A stretch of DNA of 64,000 bases, taken from positions 44,136 through 108,135 of the forward strand of contig NZ_NCSM01000059.1 in the NCBI RefSeq assembly GCF_002224125.1. Direction: 5' to 3'. The position numbers were made by a program, and so were the translations under genes. This document shows positions 31,096 through 40,800 of the stretch, one piece after another. The notes beneath the pieces are model-generated. The model ran no database searches. It saw only the letters and a list, made by a program, of their open reading frames with translations, and was not told the DNA's origin. How positions within the stretch are numbered: the stretch's first letter is position 1; every line of letters starts with the position of its first letter. This stretch comes from Streptomyces sp. NBS 14/10 (GTDB lineage Bacteria > Actinomycetota > Actinomycetes > Streptomycetales > Streptomycetaceae).

Positions 31096-31734
31096 GTGGC
31101 TCAGTTTCGGCTCCAGGGGAGCAAGGTGCTCGCCGTCGACATGACCGGCGATTCGGTGAAGGCCAGGAACGGCTCGATGGTCGCGTACGAGGGGGAGATG
31201 ACCTTCAAAAAGAAAACCGGCGGCGGGGAGGGGCTGCGCGGGATGGTGACCCGGCGGCTCACCGGCGAGCAGATGGCGGTCATGGAGGTCAAAGGGCACG
31301 GCACGTGCTACTTCGCCGACCGGGCGAGCGAGATCAACCTGGTCTCGCTGCACGGCGAGACGCTTCACGTGGAGGCCAGCAATCTGCTGTGCACGGACGC
31401 CGCCCTGCGCACCGGCACCTCCTTCACCGGGCTGCGCGGCTCCGCACAGGGCAACGGCCTGTTCACCACGACCGTCGAGGGCACCGGGCAGGCGGCCATC
31501 CTCTCCGACGGCACGGCGGTGGTGCTGCGCGTCACCCCGCAGCTGCCGCTGCAGGTCGACCCGGGCGCGTATATCGCCCATACGGGCAAGCTCAAGCAGC
31601 ACTTCCAGTCCGGGGTGAACTTCCGCGCGCTCATAGGGGAGAGCTCGGGCGAGGCGTTCCAGATCCGCTTCGAGGGCGAGGGACTGGTGTACGTACAGCC
31701 CAGCGAGCGCAACACGATCGGCGGGGACCTGTGA
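31096..31734 (+). CDS. AIM24-family protein 1
   Basis: A 212-residue all-beta protein of the AIM24/TRAP-like family, which folds as a double-stranded beta helix. The repeat-like strands and the GxGLFTTTVEGxGQAAI block match the two paralogues downstream. GTG start (VAQFRLQGSKVL). Bacterial AIM24 proteins have no settled function; the yeast namesake is a mitochondrial inner-membrane assembly factor. First gene of a four-gene plus-strand set, overlapping the next frame by 4 nt (GTGA). Confidence 0.85.
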   Translation: MAQFRLQGSKVLAVDMTGDSVKARNGSMVAYEGEMTFKKKTGGGEGLRGMVTRRLTGEQMAVMEVKGHGTCYFADRASEINLVSLHGETLHVEASNLLCTDAALRTGTSFTGLRGSAQGNGLFTTTVEGTGQAAILSDGTAVVLRVTPQLPLQVDPGAYIAHTGKLKQHFQSGVNFRALIGESSGEAFQIRFEGEGLVYVQPSERNTIGGDL

Positions 31735-31877
31735 GCGACGCACGCGCGGCTGCCGAGCCGCAGAAGACGACGAAAGCCGCGCCTCTGCGCCGCGCGGGCG
31801 ACAGTGCCCGCGGCGGAGCCGCTGATGTGACGAGCAGCCGCTGCCGCGGCGGGGCGAACGAATTGAGGGATGTGTGA
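31731..31877 (+). CDS. 48-residue coupled protein between AIM24 genes
   Basis: GTG 31731 overlaps the stop of AIM24-1 (GTGA) and the frame ends at TGA 31875-31877, overlapping the ATG of AIM24-2 (TGATG). The peptide is Ala/Arg-rich (SDARAAAEPQKTTKAAPLRR, then GGAADV and CRGGANELRDV) and probably disordered. Overlap at both ends argues that it is translated, if only to carry ribosomes into AIM24-2. No family recognised; it could be a spacer. Confidence 0.45.
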   Translation: MSDARAAAEPQKTTKAAPLRRAGDSARGGAADVTSSRCRGGANELRDV

Positions 31878-32527
31878 TGCCGTTCAACATCCTCAACTCA
31901 CGCATGGTCGAGGCGCAGGTGCAGCCCGGCCAGACGGTCTTCAGCCAGCGCGGCGCGATGCTGGCGTACCGGGGCGAGGTGCGGTTCACGCCGAGCATCA
32001 CCGGCGGGCAGCGCGGGGTGATGGGCATGATCGGCCGCCGGGTCGCGGGCGAGGCGACCCCGCTGATGACCGTCGAGGGCAGCGGCACGGTGATGTTCGG
32101 CCACGGCGGCCACCATGTCGAGGTCATCCACCTGGCCGGCGACAAGCTCTACGTCGAGTCGGACCGGCTGCTCGCCTTCGACGGGTCGCTGCGCCAGGGC
32201 ACGATGTTCATGGGCTCGCAGGGCGGGGTGATGGGCATCGTGCGCGGCCAGGTCACCGGCCAGGGGCTGTTCACCACCACCCTGGAGGGGCAGGGCTCGG
32301 CGGCGGTCATGGCGCACGGCGGCGTGATCCAGCTGCCGATCACCCCCGGCCGCCCGGTCCATGTCGACCCGCAGGCGTATGTCGCCCACCGCGGGGACGT
32401 CCGCAACAAGCTCTCGACCGCCCTCGGCTGGCGCGAGATGGTCGGCCGCGGCTCGGGAGAGGGCTTCCAGCTGGAGCTCTCGGGCACCGGCACGGTGTAT
32501 GTCCAGGCATCGGAGGAGAAGCTTTGA
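31877..32527 (+). CDS. AIM24-family protein 2
   Basis: A 216-residue all-beta protein: PFNILNSRMVEAQVQPGQTV, then MLAYRGEVRF, GQGLFTTTLEGQGSAAVMAH and a closing GTGTVYVQASEEKL. It aligns along its length with AIM24-1 (AYEGEM / AYRGEV; GLFTTT in both). ATG 31877 is chosen since GAGGGA lies 7 nt upstream; a GTG one codon earlier is possible. Its stop overlaps the TTG of AIM24-3. The three are probably subunits of one assembly. Confidence 0.85.
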   Translation: MPFNILNSRMVEAQVQPGQTVFSQRGAMLAYRGEVRFTPSITGGQRGVMGMIGRRVAGEATPLMTVEGSGTVMFGHGGHHVEVIHLAGDKLYVESDRLLAFDGSLRQGTMFMGSQGGVMGIVRGQVTGQGLFTTTLEGQGSAAVMAHGGVIQLPITPGRPVHVDPQAYVAHRGDVRNKLSTALGWREMVGRGSGEGFQLELSGTGTVYVQASEEKL

Positions 32528-33204
32528 ACGGCCCCGTCATCCACGACGCGTACACCCTCCCGGTCGACGACAACATCAATCCGTACGCCTTCAGCGTGGA
32601 GCTCAACGGCCAGTGGTTCCTGCAGAAGGGGAAGATGATCGCCTACTACGGGCGGATCGACTTCCAGGGCGTGGGTCTGGGCCGGCTTGACCGCCTCATC
32701 GCGCACAGCTTCCACTCCCCGCTGCACGCCGCGGACTGGGTGGTGGCCGAGGGGCAGGGCAAGATGGTGCTCGCCGACCGGGCCTTCGACGTCAACTCCT
32801 ACGACCTCGACGACGGCAATCTCACCATCCGGTCCGGCAATCTGCTGGCCTTCCAGCCCTCGCTCTCCCTCAAGCAGTCGATCGTCCCGGGCTTCCTCAC
32901 CCTGATCGGCACCGGCAAATTCGTCGCGGCCTCCAACGGCCCGGTGGTCTTCATGGAGCCGCCGATCCGCGTCGATCCGCAGGCGCTCGTCGGCTGGGCG
33001 GACTGCCCAACCCCCAACCACCACTACGATCATGAGTACTTGCGCGGCGTCCTCGGCGGGATCCGGGCGCACACCGGCCTCGGGGGGACCTCGGGCGAGG
33101 AGCACCAGTTCGAGTTCGTCGGCGCGGGGACCGTACTGCTCCAGTCGACGGAAGAGGTCATGGCCGAGGTGCCCATAGGGACCACAGGAGGCACCGGTTC
33201 GTGA
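32524..33204 (+). CDS. AIM24-family protein 3
   Basis: A 226-residue AIM24 paralogue starting at TTG 32524, overlapping the previous stop (TTGA) with GGAGGAG upstream. NGPVIHDAYTLPVDDNINPY opens it; FSVELNGQWFLQKGKMIAYY and the GTGKFVAASNGPVVFM block show the family fold. It is more divergent than the other two, with a longer C-terminal insertion containing HHYDHEY, a possible metal-binding cluster. It ends 85 bp before the MarR gene. Confidence 0.82.
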   Translation: MNGPVIHDAYTLPVDDNINPYAFSVELNGQWFLQKGKMIAYYGRIDFQGVGLGRLDRLIAHSFHSPLHAADWVVAEGQGKMVLADRAFDVNSYDLDDGNLTIRSGNLLAFQPSLSLKQSIVPGFLTLIGTGKFVAASNGPVVFMEPPIRVDPQALVGWADCPTPNHHYDHEYLRGVLGGIRAHTGLGGTSGEEHQFEFVGAGTVLLQSTEEVMAEVPIGTTGGTGS

Positions 33205-33267
33205 GCGCGAGCATGCGGAGTGTAACCTCGAACAGGTGACCTCATATCCATTGGTTCGAAATTCAAC

Positions 33268-33282
33268 TTCTACAGGTAGAAT
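33268..33282 (+). promoter_or_regulatory. MarR promoter with overlapping palindrome
   Basis: TTCTAC-AG-GTAGAA (33268-33281) is a perfect 6-bp inverted repeat that includes TAGAAT (33277-33282), a likely -10 element only 7 bp before ATG 33290. A MarR dimer on this site would repress its own gene. No Shine-Dalgarno follows, so the transcript is probably leaderless. Confidence 0.6.
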
Positions 33283-33289
33283 GCTTCCC

Positions 33290-33766
33290 ATGGAGACCGA
33301 GAACGGCACGCGCTGGCTGAGCGACGAGGAACAGGGCGCCTGGCGCATCCACTTGGACGTCAGCAGACTGCTGACGTATCAGCTCGAACGAGACCTGCAG
33401 CCGTTCGGCCTGACCATGAACGACTACGAGATCCTGGTCAACCTCTCGGAGTCGGAGGGCCACCGGATGCGCATGAGCGACCTGGCCGCCGCCACCCTGC
33501 AGTCCAAGAGCCGTCTCTCCCACCAGATCACCCGGATGGAGAGCGCGGGCCTCGTCCGCCGCGAGAACTGCGAGTCCGACCGGCGCGGGCTCTTCGCGGT
33601 GCTCACCGAAGACGGCTGGGAGACCATGCGCAAGGTCGCACCGCACCACGTCGAATCGGTGCGCAAGCACTTCATCGACCTGCTCAGCCCCGAAGCCCTC
33701 GACGCCCTCCGCACCTCCCTGACCCCGATCGCCGAGCATCTGCGCACCCAGCGCGGCCGCGTCTAG
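33290..33766 (+). CDS. MarR-family transcriptional regulator
   Basis: A 158-residue MarR protein. Winged helix at about 60-115: MRMSDLAAATLQSKSRLSHQ, then ESAGLVRRENCESDRRGLFA with the SDRR wing. A single Cys in the wing (RENCESD) could make it redox-responsive, but there is no N-terminal OhrR-type Cys. The start at ATG 33290 is almost at the expected transcription start. It may repress the flanking PhzF gene or the AIM24 set; the 49-bp gap to phzF suggests cotranscription. Confidence 0.88.
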   Translation: METENGTRWLSDEEQGAWRIHLDVSRLLTYQLERDLQPFGLTMNDYEILVNLSESEGHRMRMSDLAAATLQSKSRLSHQITRMESAGLVRRENCESDRRGLFAVLTEDGWETMRKVAPHHVESVRKHFIDLLSPEALDALRTSLTPIAEHLRTQRGRV

Positions 33767-33815
33767 CGGGCCCGTGGCCGCATGAGCGGCCACGGCGGCG
33801 TGATGTACTGCACAG

Positions 33816-34472
33816 GTGACCGATTACGACGTGCTGCGCGTCTTCTGCGGGCCCGACGGCCGCCACGGCAACACGCTCGGCGTCATCCGCCGCGGCGCCG
33901 CCGTCCCCACCGAGGCCGAACGGCAGGCCCTCGCGCGGAAGCTGGGCTTCAGCGAGACCGTGTTCGTCGACGACCCCGAGCGCGGCGTCATCGACATCTA
34001 CACGCCGACGCTGCGGCTGCCGTTCGCCGGGCACCCGTGCGTGGGCACGGCCTGGCTGCTCGACGTGCCCGAACTGGTCACACCCGCGGGCCTGGTGGGT
34101 GCCCGCCTCGAAGGCGAGTTCAACTGGATCGAGGCGCGCCCCGAATGGGCACCGCCACGCACGCTACGTCGCTACGACTCAGCGGCCGACGTAGACGCCC
34201 TGACGATCCCGGAGCCGGGTGAGTGGATCTACGCCTGGGCATGGGAGGAAGAGGCGGCAGGCCGAATCAGGGCCCGCGCCTTCCCCGGACGCGGCGACGG
34301 CATCGACGAGGACGAGGCGACGGGCGCGGCGGCGCTGCTGCTGACGGCCCAGCTAGGGCGCGCCCTGAACATCGCGCAGGGCCGAGGCTCCCAGATCCTG
34401 ACGGCACCACGGCCGGACGGACTGATCGACGTGGGCGGCCGCGTACGGCTGGAAGCCACGGAGCGGCTGTAG
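33816..34472 (+). CDS. PhzF-family isomerase/epimerase-like protein
   Basis: A 218-residue diaminopimelate-epimerase-fold protein. SETVFV carries the catalytic Glu, RLPFAGHPCVGTAW is the first phosphate/ligand loop and DEATGAAALLL the second. Typical PhzF members have about 280 residues, so this copy is short, probably through a shorter middle region. GTG start 33816. True phenazine genes are absent, so this is a general PhzF-like enzyme of unknown substrate. Confidence 0.82.
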   Translation: MTDYDVLRVFCGPDGRHGNTLGVIRRGAAVPTEAERQALARKLGFSETVFVDDPERGVIDIYTPTLRLPFAGHPCVGTAWLLDVPELVTPAGLVGARLEGEFNWIEARPEWAPPRTLRRYDSAADVDALTIPEPGEWIYAWAWEEEAAGRIRARAFPGRGDGIDEDEATGAAALLLTAQLGRALNIAQGRGSQILTAPRPDGLIDVGGRVRLEATERL

Positions 34473-34513
34473 CCGCCGACGAGACGGGAGGGGGTGGGGG
34501 TGCAGGGGTGGTG

Positions 34514-34600
34514 CCCTGGACGCTTACGTGTATTTGTGGCGCCAAGTTCCGCTCCGCCCGGCGCTTCGGGGCACCGGCGCCGTAAATATGCGGTCCAGGG
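34514..34600. repeat. 87-bp imperfect palindromic element with RNA-like stem
   Basis: CCCTGGAC (34514) pairs with GTCCAGGG (34593). Inside, CGTGTATTTGTGGCGCC pairs with the right half GGCGCCGTAAATATGCG at 13 of 17 positions, and the four mismatches are transitions that would form G-U pairs in RNA. The A/T-rich TATTT core stands out in this GC-rich DNA. It lies between phzF and meaB (convergent stops), so it may be a terminator or a dispersed small repeat. The rest of the 273-bp gap shows nothing. Confidence 0.6.
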
Positions 34601-34745
34601 TGACAGCCCCGGAGGCCCCGCCCCCGCCGGACCACGCACAGCAGGCGCATCAACGCGCCGGCACCCGAAAACGCACCGCACCACCCACGCACCCCAAGCG
34701 CAACACCCACGCGGCCGCACCGACACGGACCCGCTCAGCTCAAGG

Positions 34746-35702
34746 TCACCCCGCCGTCACCCCGGCCACCAGCTCATCCGCCGCCGCGTACGGATCCAGC
34801 TCACCCGCCGCCACCCGCTCCGCCAGCGTCCCCAGCCGGCGGTCGCCGTGCAGGTCACCGATCCGGGCGCGGAGCGCCGTTACGGCGATGGTCTCGACCT
34901 CGCCCGCCGCCCGCCGCAGCCGCCGCTCCGCCAGCACCCCGCGCTCCTCCATCCACGCCCGGTGCTTCTCCAGGGCCTCGACCACCTCGTCGACGCCCTC
35001 GGCCCGCGCCGCCACCGTCTTCACGATCGGCGGCCGCCAGTCCCCCGGCGCACGGGCCTCGCCGAGGCCCAGCATGTGCCCCAGCTCGCGGACCGTCGCG
35101 TCGGCGCCCTCCCGGTCGGCCTTGTTGACCACGTACACATCGCCGATCTCCAGGATCCCGGCCTTGGCCGCCTGGATCCCGTCGCCCATCCCGGGCGCGA
35201 GCATCACCACGCTCGTATCGGCCTGCGCCGCGATCTCGACCTCCGACTGCCCGACGCCGACGGTCTCCACCAGCACCACGTCGCATCCGGCGGCGTCGAG
35301 CACCCGGATGGCCTGCGGGGCGGCCCAGGCCAGCCCGCCCAGGTGCCCGCGGGTGGCCATGGAGCGGATGTAGACGCCGGGGTCGGAGGCGTGCTCCGAC
35401 ATCCGCACCCGGTCCCCGAGGAGCGCCCCGCCCGAGAAGGGCGAGGAGGGGTCCACCGCGAGCACCCCCACCCGCTTCCCGGCCTTGCGGTACGCGGTGA
35501 CCAGCGCCGAGGTCGACGTCGACTTGCCGACCCCCGGCGAACCGGTCACCCCGACCACATACGCGCCGCCCGCCAGCGGAGCGAGCGCGGCCATGACCTC
35601 GCGCAGCTGCGGTGAGTCGCCCTCGATCAACGAGATCAGCCGGGCCACCGCGCGCGGCCGCCCCTGCCGCGCCTGCTCCACCAGCGTGGGCACATCGGCC
35701 AT
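34746..35702 (-). CDS. meaB: MeaB/ArgK-type G-protein chaperone of B12 mutases
   Basis: A 318-residue P-loop GTPase. Walker A GVTGSPGVGKST at residues 51-62; DPSSPFSGGALLGDR and VETVGVGQSE are the family's switch segments; NKAD gives guanine specificity. MeaB-type proteins load adenosylcobalamin and protect acyl-CoA mutases from inactivation. Here the likely clients are IcmA/IcmB and methylmalonyl-CoA mutase. ATG 35702 is chosen because AAGGGAG lies 9 nt upstream; an upstream extension to 35774 is not needed. Located 8 kb from icmA and beside the epimerase. Confidence 0.92.
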   Translation of the reverse strand: MADVPTLVEQARQGRPRAVARLISLIEGDSPQLREVMAALAPLAGGAYVVGVTGSPGVGKSTSTSALVTAYRKAGKRVGVLAVDPSSPFSGGALLGDRVRMSEHASDPGVYIRSMATRGHLGGLAWAAPQAIRVLDAAGCDVVLVETVGVGQSEVEIAAQADTSVVMLAPGMGDGIQAAKAGILEIGDVYVVNKADREGADATVRELGHMLGLGEARAPGDWRPPIVKTVAARAEGVDEVVEALEKHRAWMEERGVLAERRLRRAAGEVETIAVTALRARIGDLHGDRRLGTLAERVAAGELDPYAAADELVAGVTAG

Positions 35703-35810
35703 CGCTGCCGCTCCCTTCCGCTCACGACGACTCACCACAGCAAGAACTACGGCGCACGGCCCCACCGGCCGCACCCAGAACCGCAGCCGCGCGCAGAACC
35801 GCGTAAAGAA

Positions 35811-37004
35811 CTACACCGCGCGCGGCACCCGGACGATCAGCGCATCCCCCTGCCCACCCCCACCGCACAGCGCCGCCGCGCCCACGCCACCGCCCCGCCG
35901 CCGCAGCTCCAGGGCCAGGGACAGCACGATGCGCGCGCCCGACATCCCGATCGGGTGACCGAGCGCGATCGCGCCGCCATTCACATTCACCTTTTCGGAG
36001 GAAACGCCAAGATCCTTCATTGACTGGACCGCGACCGCCGCGAACGCCTCGTTGATCTCGATCAGATCAAGATCCCGGACCCCGATCCCCTCCTTCCGCA
36101 GTGCGTGCGCGATCGCGTTGGACGGCTGCGACTGGAGGGAGTTGTCGGGTCCCGCCACATTCCCGTGGGCCCCGATCTCCGCGATCCACTCCAGGCCCAG
36201 CGCCTCCGCCTTGGCCTTGCTCATCACGACCACGGCCGCCGCCCCGTCCGAGATCTGCGACGACGTCCCGGCGGTGATCGTCCCGTCCTTGGTGAAGGCG
36301 GGCCGCAGCCTGGCCAGCGACTCCACGGTGGTCTCCGGGCGGATGCCCTCGTCCTTGTCGAAGATCACCGGCTCGCCCTTGCGCTGCGGGATCTCCACCG
36401 GGGTGATCTCGGCGTCGAAGGCGCCGTTCTTCTGCGCCGCGGCGGCCCGCTGGTGAGAGAGCGCGGCGATCTCGTCCTGCTCGGGCCGCTGGATGCCAAG
36501 CCGGGTGTTGTGCTTCTCGGTCGACTCGCCCATGGCGATGCCCTCGAACGAGTCGGTCAGCCCGTCGTACGCCATCGCGTCGAGCATTTCGACGGCGCCG
36601 TACTTGAAGCCCTGGCGGGACTTGGGCAGCAGGTGGGGGGCGTTGGTCATGGACTCCTGGCCGCCCGCGACCACGATGTCGAACTCACCGGCCCGGATCA
36701 GCTGATCGGCCAGCGCGATGGCGTCGAGCCCGGACAGGCAGACCTTGTTGACGGTGAGCGCGGGCACCGACATGGGGATGCCGGCCTTCACCGCGGCCTG
36801 CCGGGCGGGGATCTGCCCGGTGCCCGCCTGGAGCACCTGCCCCATGATCACGTACTCCACCTGGTCGCCGCCGATCCCGGCCCGCTCCAACGCCGCCTTG
36901 ATCGCGACCCCGCCGAGGTCCGCTCCGGAGAAGGAGCGCAGGCTGCCCATCAGCCGTCCCATCGGCGTGCGCGCGCCCGCCACGATCACAGATGTCCGAG
37001 TCAT
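35811..37004 (-). CDS. Acetyl-CoA C-acetyltransferase (thiolase)
   Basis: A 397-residue degradative/biosynthetic thiolase. Nucleophile Cys89 in [23 protein letters not shown] and CGGGGQGDA supply the catalytic His and second Cys. It condenses two acetyl-CoA to acetoacetyl-CoA or cleaves the reverse. With hydroxyacyl-CoA dehydrogenase at 53091 it belongs to the butyryl-CoA and acetoacetyl-CoA route that feeds IcmA. ATG 37004. It is divergent from the epimerase, with about 136 bp between, where TAAC-GAGG-GTTA forms a small inverted repeat. Confidence 0.95.
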   Translation of the reverse strand: MTRTSVIVAGARTPMGRLMGSLRSFSGADLGGVAIKAALERAGIGGDQVEYVIMGQVLQAGTGQIPARQAAVKAGIPMSVPALTVNKVCLSGLDAIALADQLIRAGEFDIVVAGGQESMTNAPHLLPKSRQGFKYGAVEMLDAMAYDGLTDSFEGIAMGESTEKHNTRLGIQRPEQDEIAALSHQRAAAAQKNGAFDAEITPVEIPQRKGEPVIFDKDEGIRPETTVESLARLRPAFTKDGTITAGTSSQISDGAAAVVVMSKAKAEALGLEWIAEIGAHGNVAGPDNSLQSQPSNAIAHALRKEGIGVRDLDLIEINEAFAAVAVQSMKDLGVSSEKVNVNGGAIALGHPIGMSGARIVLSLALELRRRGGGVGAAALCGGGGQGDALIVRVPRAV

Positions 37005-37140
37005 GGTGCGTCCTCCAGAGGAGAAGGAAGTTAACGAGGGTTATCGTCAATGTACTGACGAGTACCCGCCGGGTCACCGGGCCATCAGTGTGATCGCGCG
37101 CACGTTGCGTAACCACCCGTGTGAGCGGTGCACTGGAACC

Positions 37141-37629
37141 ATGCTGACCAGAATCGACCACATCGGGATCGCCTGCTTCGACCTCGACAAGACCGTCGAG
37201 TTCTACCGTGCCACGTATGGCTTCGAGGTGTTCCACACCGAGACCAACGATGAGCAGGGGGTCCGCGAGGCCATGCTCAAGATCAACGAGACCTCGGACG
37301 GCGGGGCCTCGTATCTGCAGCTCCTGGAGCCCATCCGGGAGGACTCGGCCGTCGGAAAGTGGCTGGCCAAGAACGGCGAGGGGGTGCACCACATCGCCTT
37401 CGGCACGGCGGATGTGGACACCGACTCCGAGGCCATCCGCGGCAAGGGCATCCGGGTGCTGTACGAGGAGCCCCGCCGCGGCTCCATGGACTCCCGGATC
37501 ACCTTTCTGCACCCCAAGGACTGCCACGGCGTGCTCACCGAGCTCGTCACCGCGGCGGCGGACCACACCACCAAGGACCACAAGCCCGACCACACCCCCG
37601 ACCACGGCCCCGACAACACGCGGGACTGA
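37141..37629 (+). CDS. mce: Methylmalonyl-CoA epimerase
   Basis: A 162-residue vicinal oxygen chelate protein. LTRIDHIGIACFDLDKTVEF opens the first half with metal-ligand His; GEGVHHIAFGTADVD and GVLTEL carry further ligands. It interconverts (2R)- and (2S)-methylmalonyl-CoA, needed between propionyl-CoA carboxylase and the B12 mutase. The C-terminal 25 residues are His/Asp-rich (DHTTKDHKPDHTPDHGPD), an acidic metal-binding-like tail beyond the usual end at about 140. It starts at ATG 37141 without a strong ribosome site. Confidence 0.92.
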   Translation: MLTRIDHIGIACFDLDKTVEFYRATYGFEVFHTETNDEQGVREAMLKINETSDGGASYLQLLEPIREDSAVGKWLAKNGEGVHHIAFGTADVDTDSEAIRGKGIRVLYEEPRRGSMDSRITFLHPKDCHGVLTELVTAAADHTTKDHKPDHTPDHGPDNTRD

Positions 37630-37894
37630 TGAAGTCCATCACTCAAGCGGACCACTGACCTTCCGCTTCCCCGGCCGGTAGAGTGCAACCTCGGCCGGGG
37701 TACGGGAACGGGATCAGAAAGGGATCAGGGTCCGGCCCAGGCTTTGCCGATGATCTGACACCATTTCTTCGGAAGGGCTAGCTCCGGTCCGGCCGCCACG
37801 GCCGGGCGCCAGGTCGGGACCGCGAGGTGCCACGTGGCACCCCCAGGTACGGAGCCGGCCGCCAACGCGACCAGGGGACGGATGGGACCGCGCA

Positions 37895-40800
37895 GTGCGG
37901 GGCTACGACCGCTACGAGCCTGACGACCACCTCTCGAAGTTCGAGGCCGAGATGGAGCGGCTGAAGACCGAGCGGGAAAAGGCCGTCCAGCACGCCGACG
38001 ACCTCGGCTACCAAGTCGAGGTGCTGCGCGCCAAGCTGCACGAGGCGCGCCGCAATCTCGCGAGCCGCCCTGCCTACGACAGCGCCAACCTCGGCTACCA
38101 GGCCGAGCAGTTGCTGCGGAACGCGCAGGTGCAGGCGGAACAGCTGCGCGCCGAGGCCGAGCGCGAGGTGCGCGAGACCCGGGCCCAGACCCAGCGGCTG
38201 CTGCAGGAGCAGGCCGAGCGGCAGGCGCGGCTCGAAGCCGAGCTGCACGCCGAGGCCGTGGCGCGCCGTCAGCGGCTCGACCAGGAGCTCGCCGAGCGCC
38301 GCGCCACCGTCGAGTCGCACGTCAACGAGAACGTCGCCTGGGCCGAGCAACTGCGCGCCCGTACCGAGGCGCAGGCCCGCCGGCTCATGGACGAGTCGCG
38401 CGCCGAGGCCGAGCAGGCGCTGGCCGCCGCCCGTGCCGAGGCCCAGCGGCTGGCCGACCAGACCCGCGACCGGCTCGACTCGGAGGCGGAGTCGGCCCGC
38501 TCCGAGGCCGAAGCGATCCTGCGCCGCGCCCGTGCCGAGGCCGAGCGGCTGGTGAACACGGCCGGCGCCCAGGCGCAGGAGGCCACCCACCACGCGGAGC
38601 AGCTGCGCACCTCCACCGCCTCCGAGTCCGACCAGGCGCGCCGGCAGGCCACCGAGCTGACCCGGGCGGCCGAGCTGCGCATGCAGGAGGCCGAGACGTC
38701 GCTGCGCGAGGCGCGTCTCGAGGCCGAGAAGGTGCTCACGGAGGCCAAGGAGGCGGCCGAGAAGCGGCTGTCGGCCGCCGAGACGGACAACGAGCAGCGC
38801 ACCCGGACCGCCAAGGCGGAGATCGCCCGGCTGGTCGGCGAGGCCACCAAGGAGGCCGAGGCGCTGCGCGCCGAGGCCGAGCAGGTACGGGACGACTCCC
38901 GCGCCGAGGCCGAGCGGCTGATCGCCGAGGCCGAGGACACCGCGCGCGCCAAGACCGCCGAGGACTCCGCCGCCCAGCTGGCCAAGGCGGCCCGCAGCGC
39001 CGAGGAGGTGCTGACCAAGGCCTCGGAGAACGCGCAGGCCACCACCAAGGCGGCGGCCGACGAGGCGGAGCTGATCCGGGCCAAGGCGGAGGCCGAGGCG
39101 GACCGGCTGCGGGCCGAGGCGCACGACACCGCCGAGCAGTTGAAGGGCGCGGCGAAGGACGACACCAAGGAGTACCGCGCCAAGACCGTCGAGCTGCAGG
39201 AGGAGGCCCGCCGGCTGCGCGGCGAGGCCGAGCAGCTGCGCGCGGAGGCGGTGGCCGAGGGCGAGCGGATCCGCGCCGAGGCCCGCCGGGAGGCGGTCCA
39301 GCAGATCGAGGAGGCGGCCGGCACCGCCGAGGACGTGCTGGCCAAGGCGAAGACCGGCGCCGAGGAGACGCGCGCGTCCGCCACCGCCGAGAGCGAGCGG
39401 GTTCGGACCGAGGCGATCGAGCGGGCCGCGTCGCTGCGCCGCCAGGCCGACGAGGCGCTCGACCGGGCCCGTGGCGAGGCCGAGGAGCTGGTGACCTCGG
39501 CCGACACCCAGGCCGAGCAGGTCAGGTCGGAGGCGGCGGAGGCCGCCCGGCGGATCCGCGAGGAGGCCGAGGCGGCCGCCGCGGCCCGCCGTGAGGAGGC
39601 CGAGGTCGAACTGGCCCGGCTGCACGGGGAGGCCGAGCAGCGGCTCTCCTCGGCCGATCAGGCGCTGCGGGACGCCCGCGAGGAGGTCGAGCGGCTGCGC
39701 CGGGAGGCCGCCGAGGACACCGAGCGGCTGCGCGGCGAGACCGCCGAGCGGCTGGCCGCGCTGCGTCAGCAGGCCGAGACGGAGGCGGACCGGCTGCGCG
39801 ACGAGGCCGTCGCGGACGCGTCGAACATGCGCGCCGAGGGCGAGTCGGTCGCGGTACGGCTGCGCGGCGAGGCCGCCGCGGAGGCCGAGCGGCTGCGCGC
39901 CGAGGCGCAGGACACGGCCGACCGGGTGCGCGCGGAGGCGAACGCCGCGGCCGAGCGCATCGGGGCCGAGGCCGCCGAGGCGCTGGCGGCCGCGCAGGAG
40001 GAGGCGGTCCGCCGCCGCCGCGAGGCCGAGGAGACGCTGAGCGACGCCCGCGAGGAGGCCCAGCGGGAGCGGAGCCTGGCCCACGAGCAGAGCGAGGAGC
40101 TGCTGGCCGCCGCCCGCAACCGGGTCGCCGAGGCGCAGGACGAGGCGCAGCGGCTGGCCGAGGAGGCCGAGCGGCACGCGGCGGAGCTGGTGGGCGCGGC
40201 GGAGCAGCACGCGCAAGCGGTGCGGGACTCGGTCGCGGGGCTGCACGAGCAGGCCGAGACGGAGATCACGGGGCTGCGTACGGCCGCCGAGCACGCCGCG
40301 GACCGCACCCGCCACGAGGCGCAGGCGGAGGCGGACCGGGTCCGCGCGGACGCGCACGCCGAGCGGGAGCGGGCGGCCGAGGACGCGGCGCGGCTGCGGC
40401 GCGAGGCCCACGAGGAGTCGGAGGCGGCCAAGGCGCTCGCGGAGCGTACGGTCGCGGAGGCGATCACGGAGGCGGACCGGCTGTCCGCCCAGGCCCGCGA
40501 GGAGGCCAACCGGCGCCGCTCGGACGCCGCCGAGCAGGCGGACCGGCTGATCACCGAGGCCACGATCGAGGCCGAGCGGCTGCGCACCGAGGCCCAGCAG
40601 GTGCTGGACGACGCGCGCCGCAGCGCCAACAAGACCCGCAACGAGGCGGCCGAGCAGGCCGACACGCTGGTCGGCGGCGCGACCGAGGAGGCCCAGCGGC
40701 TGGTCTCGGAGGCCAACGCACGGGCGCAAGCGCTGCGTACGGAGGCATCCGACGCACGGGCGGCGGCCGAGCAGGACGCGGCGCGCACCCGGGCCCAGGC

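Noticed and set aside
33816..34472. Phenazine biosynthesis cluster
   Set aside because: Only a PhzF-fold protein is present; no phzB, C, D, E or G. The family is broad.
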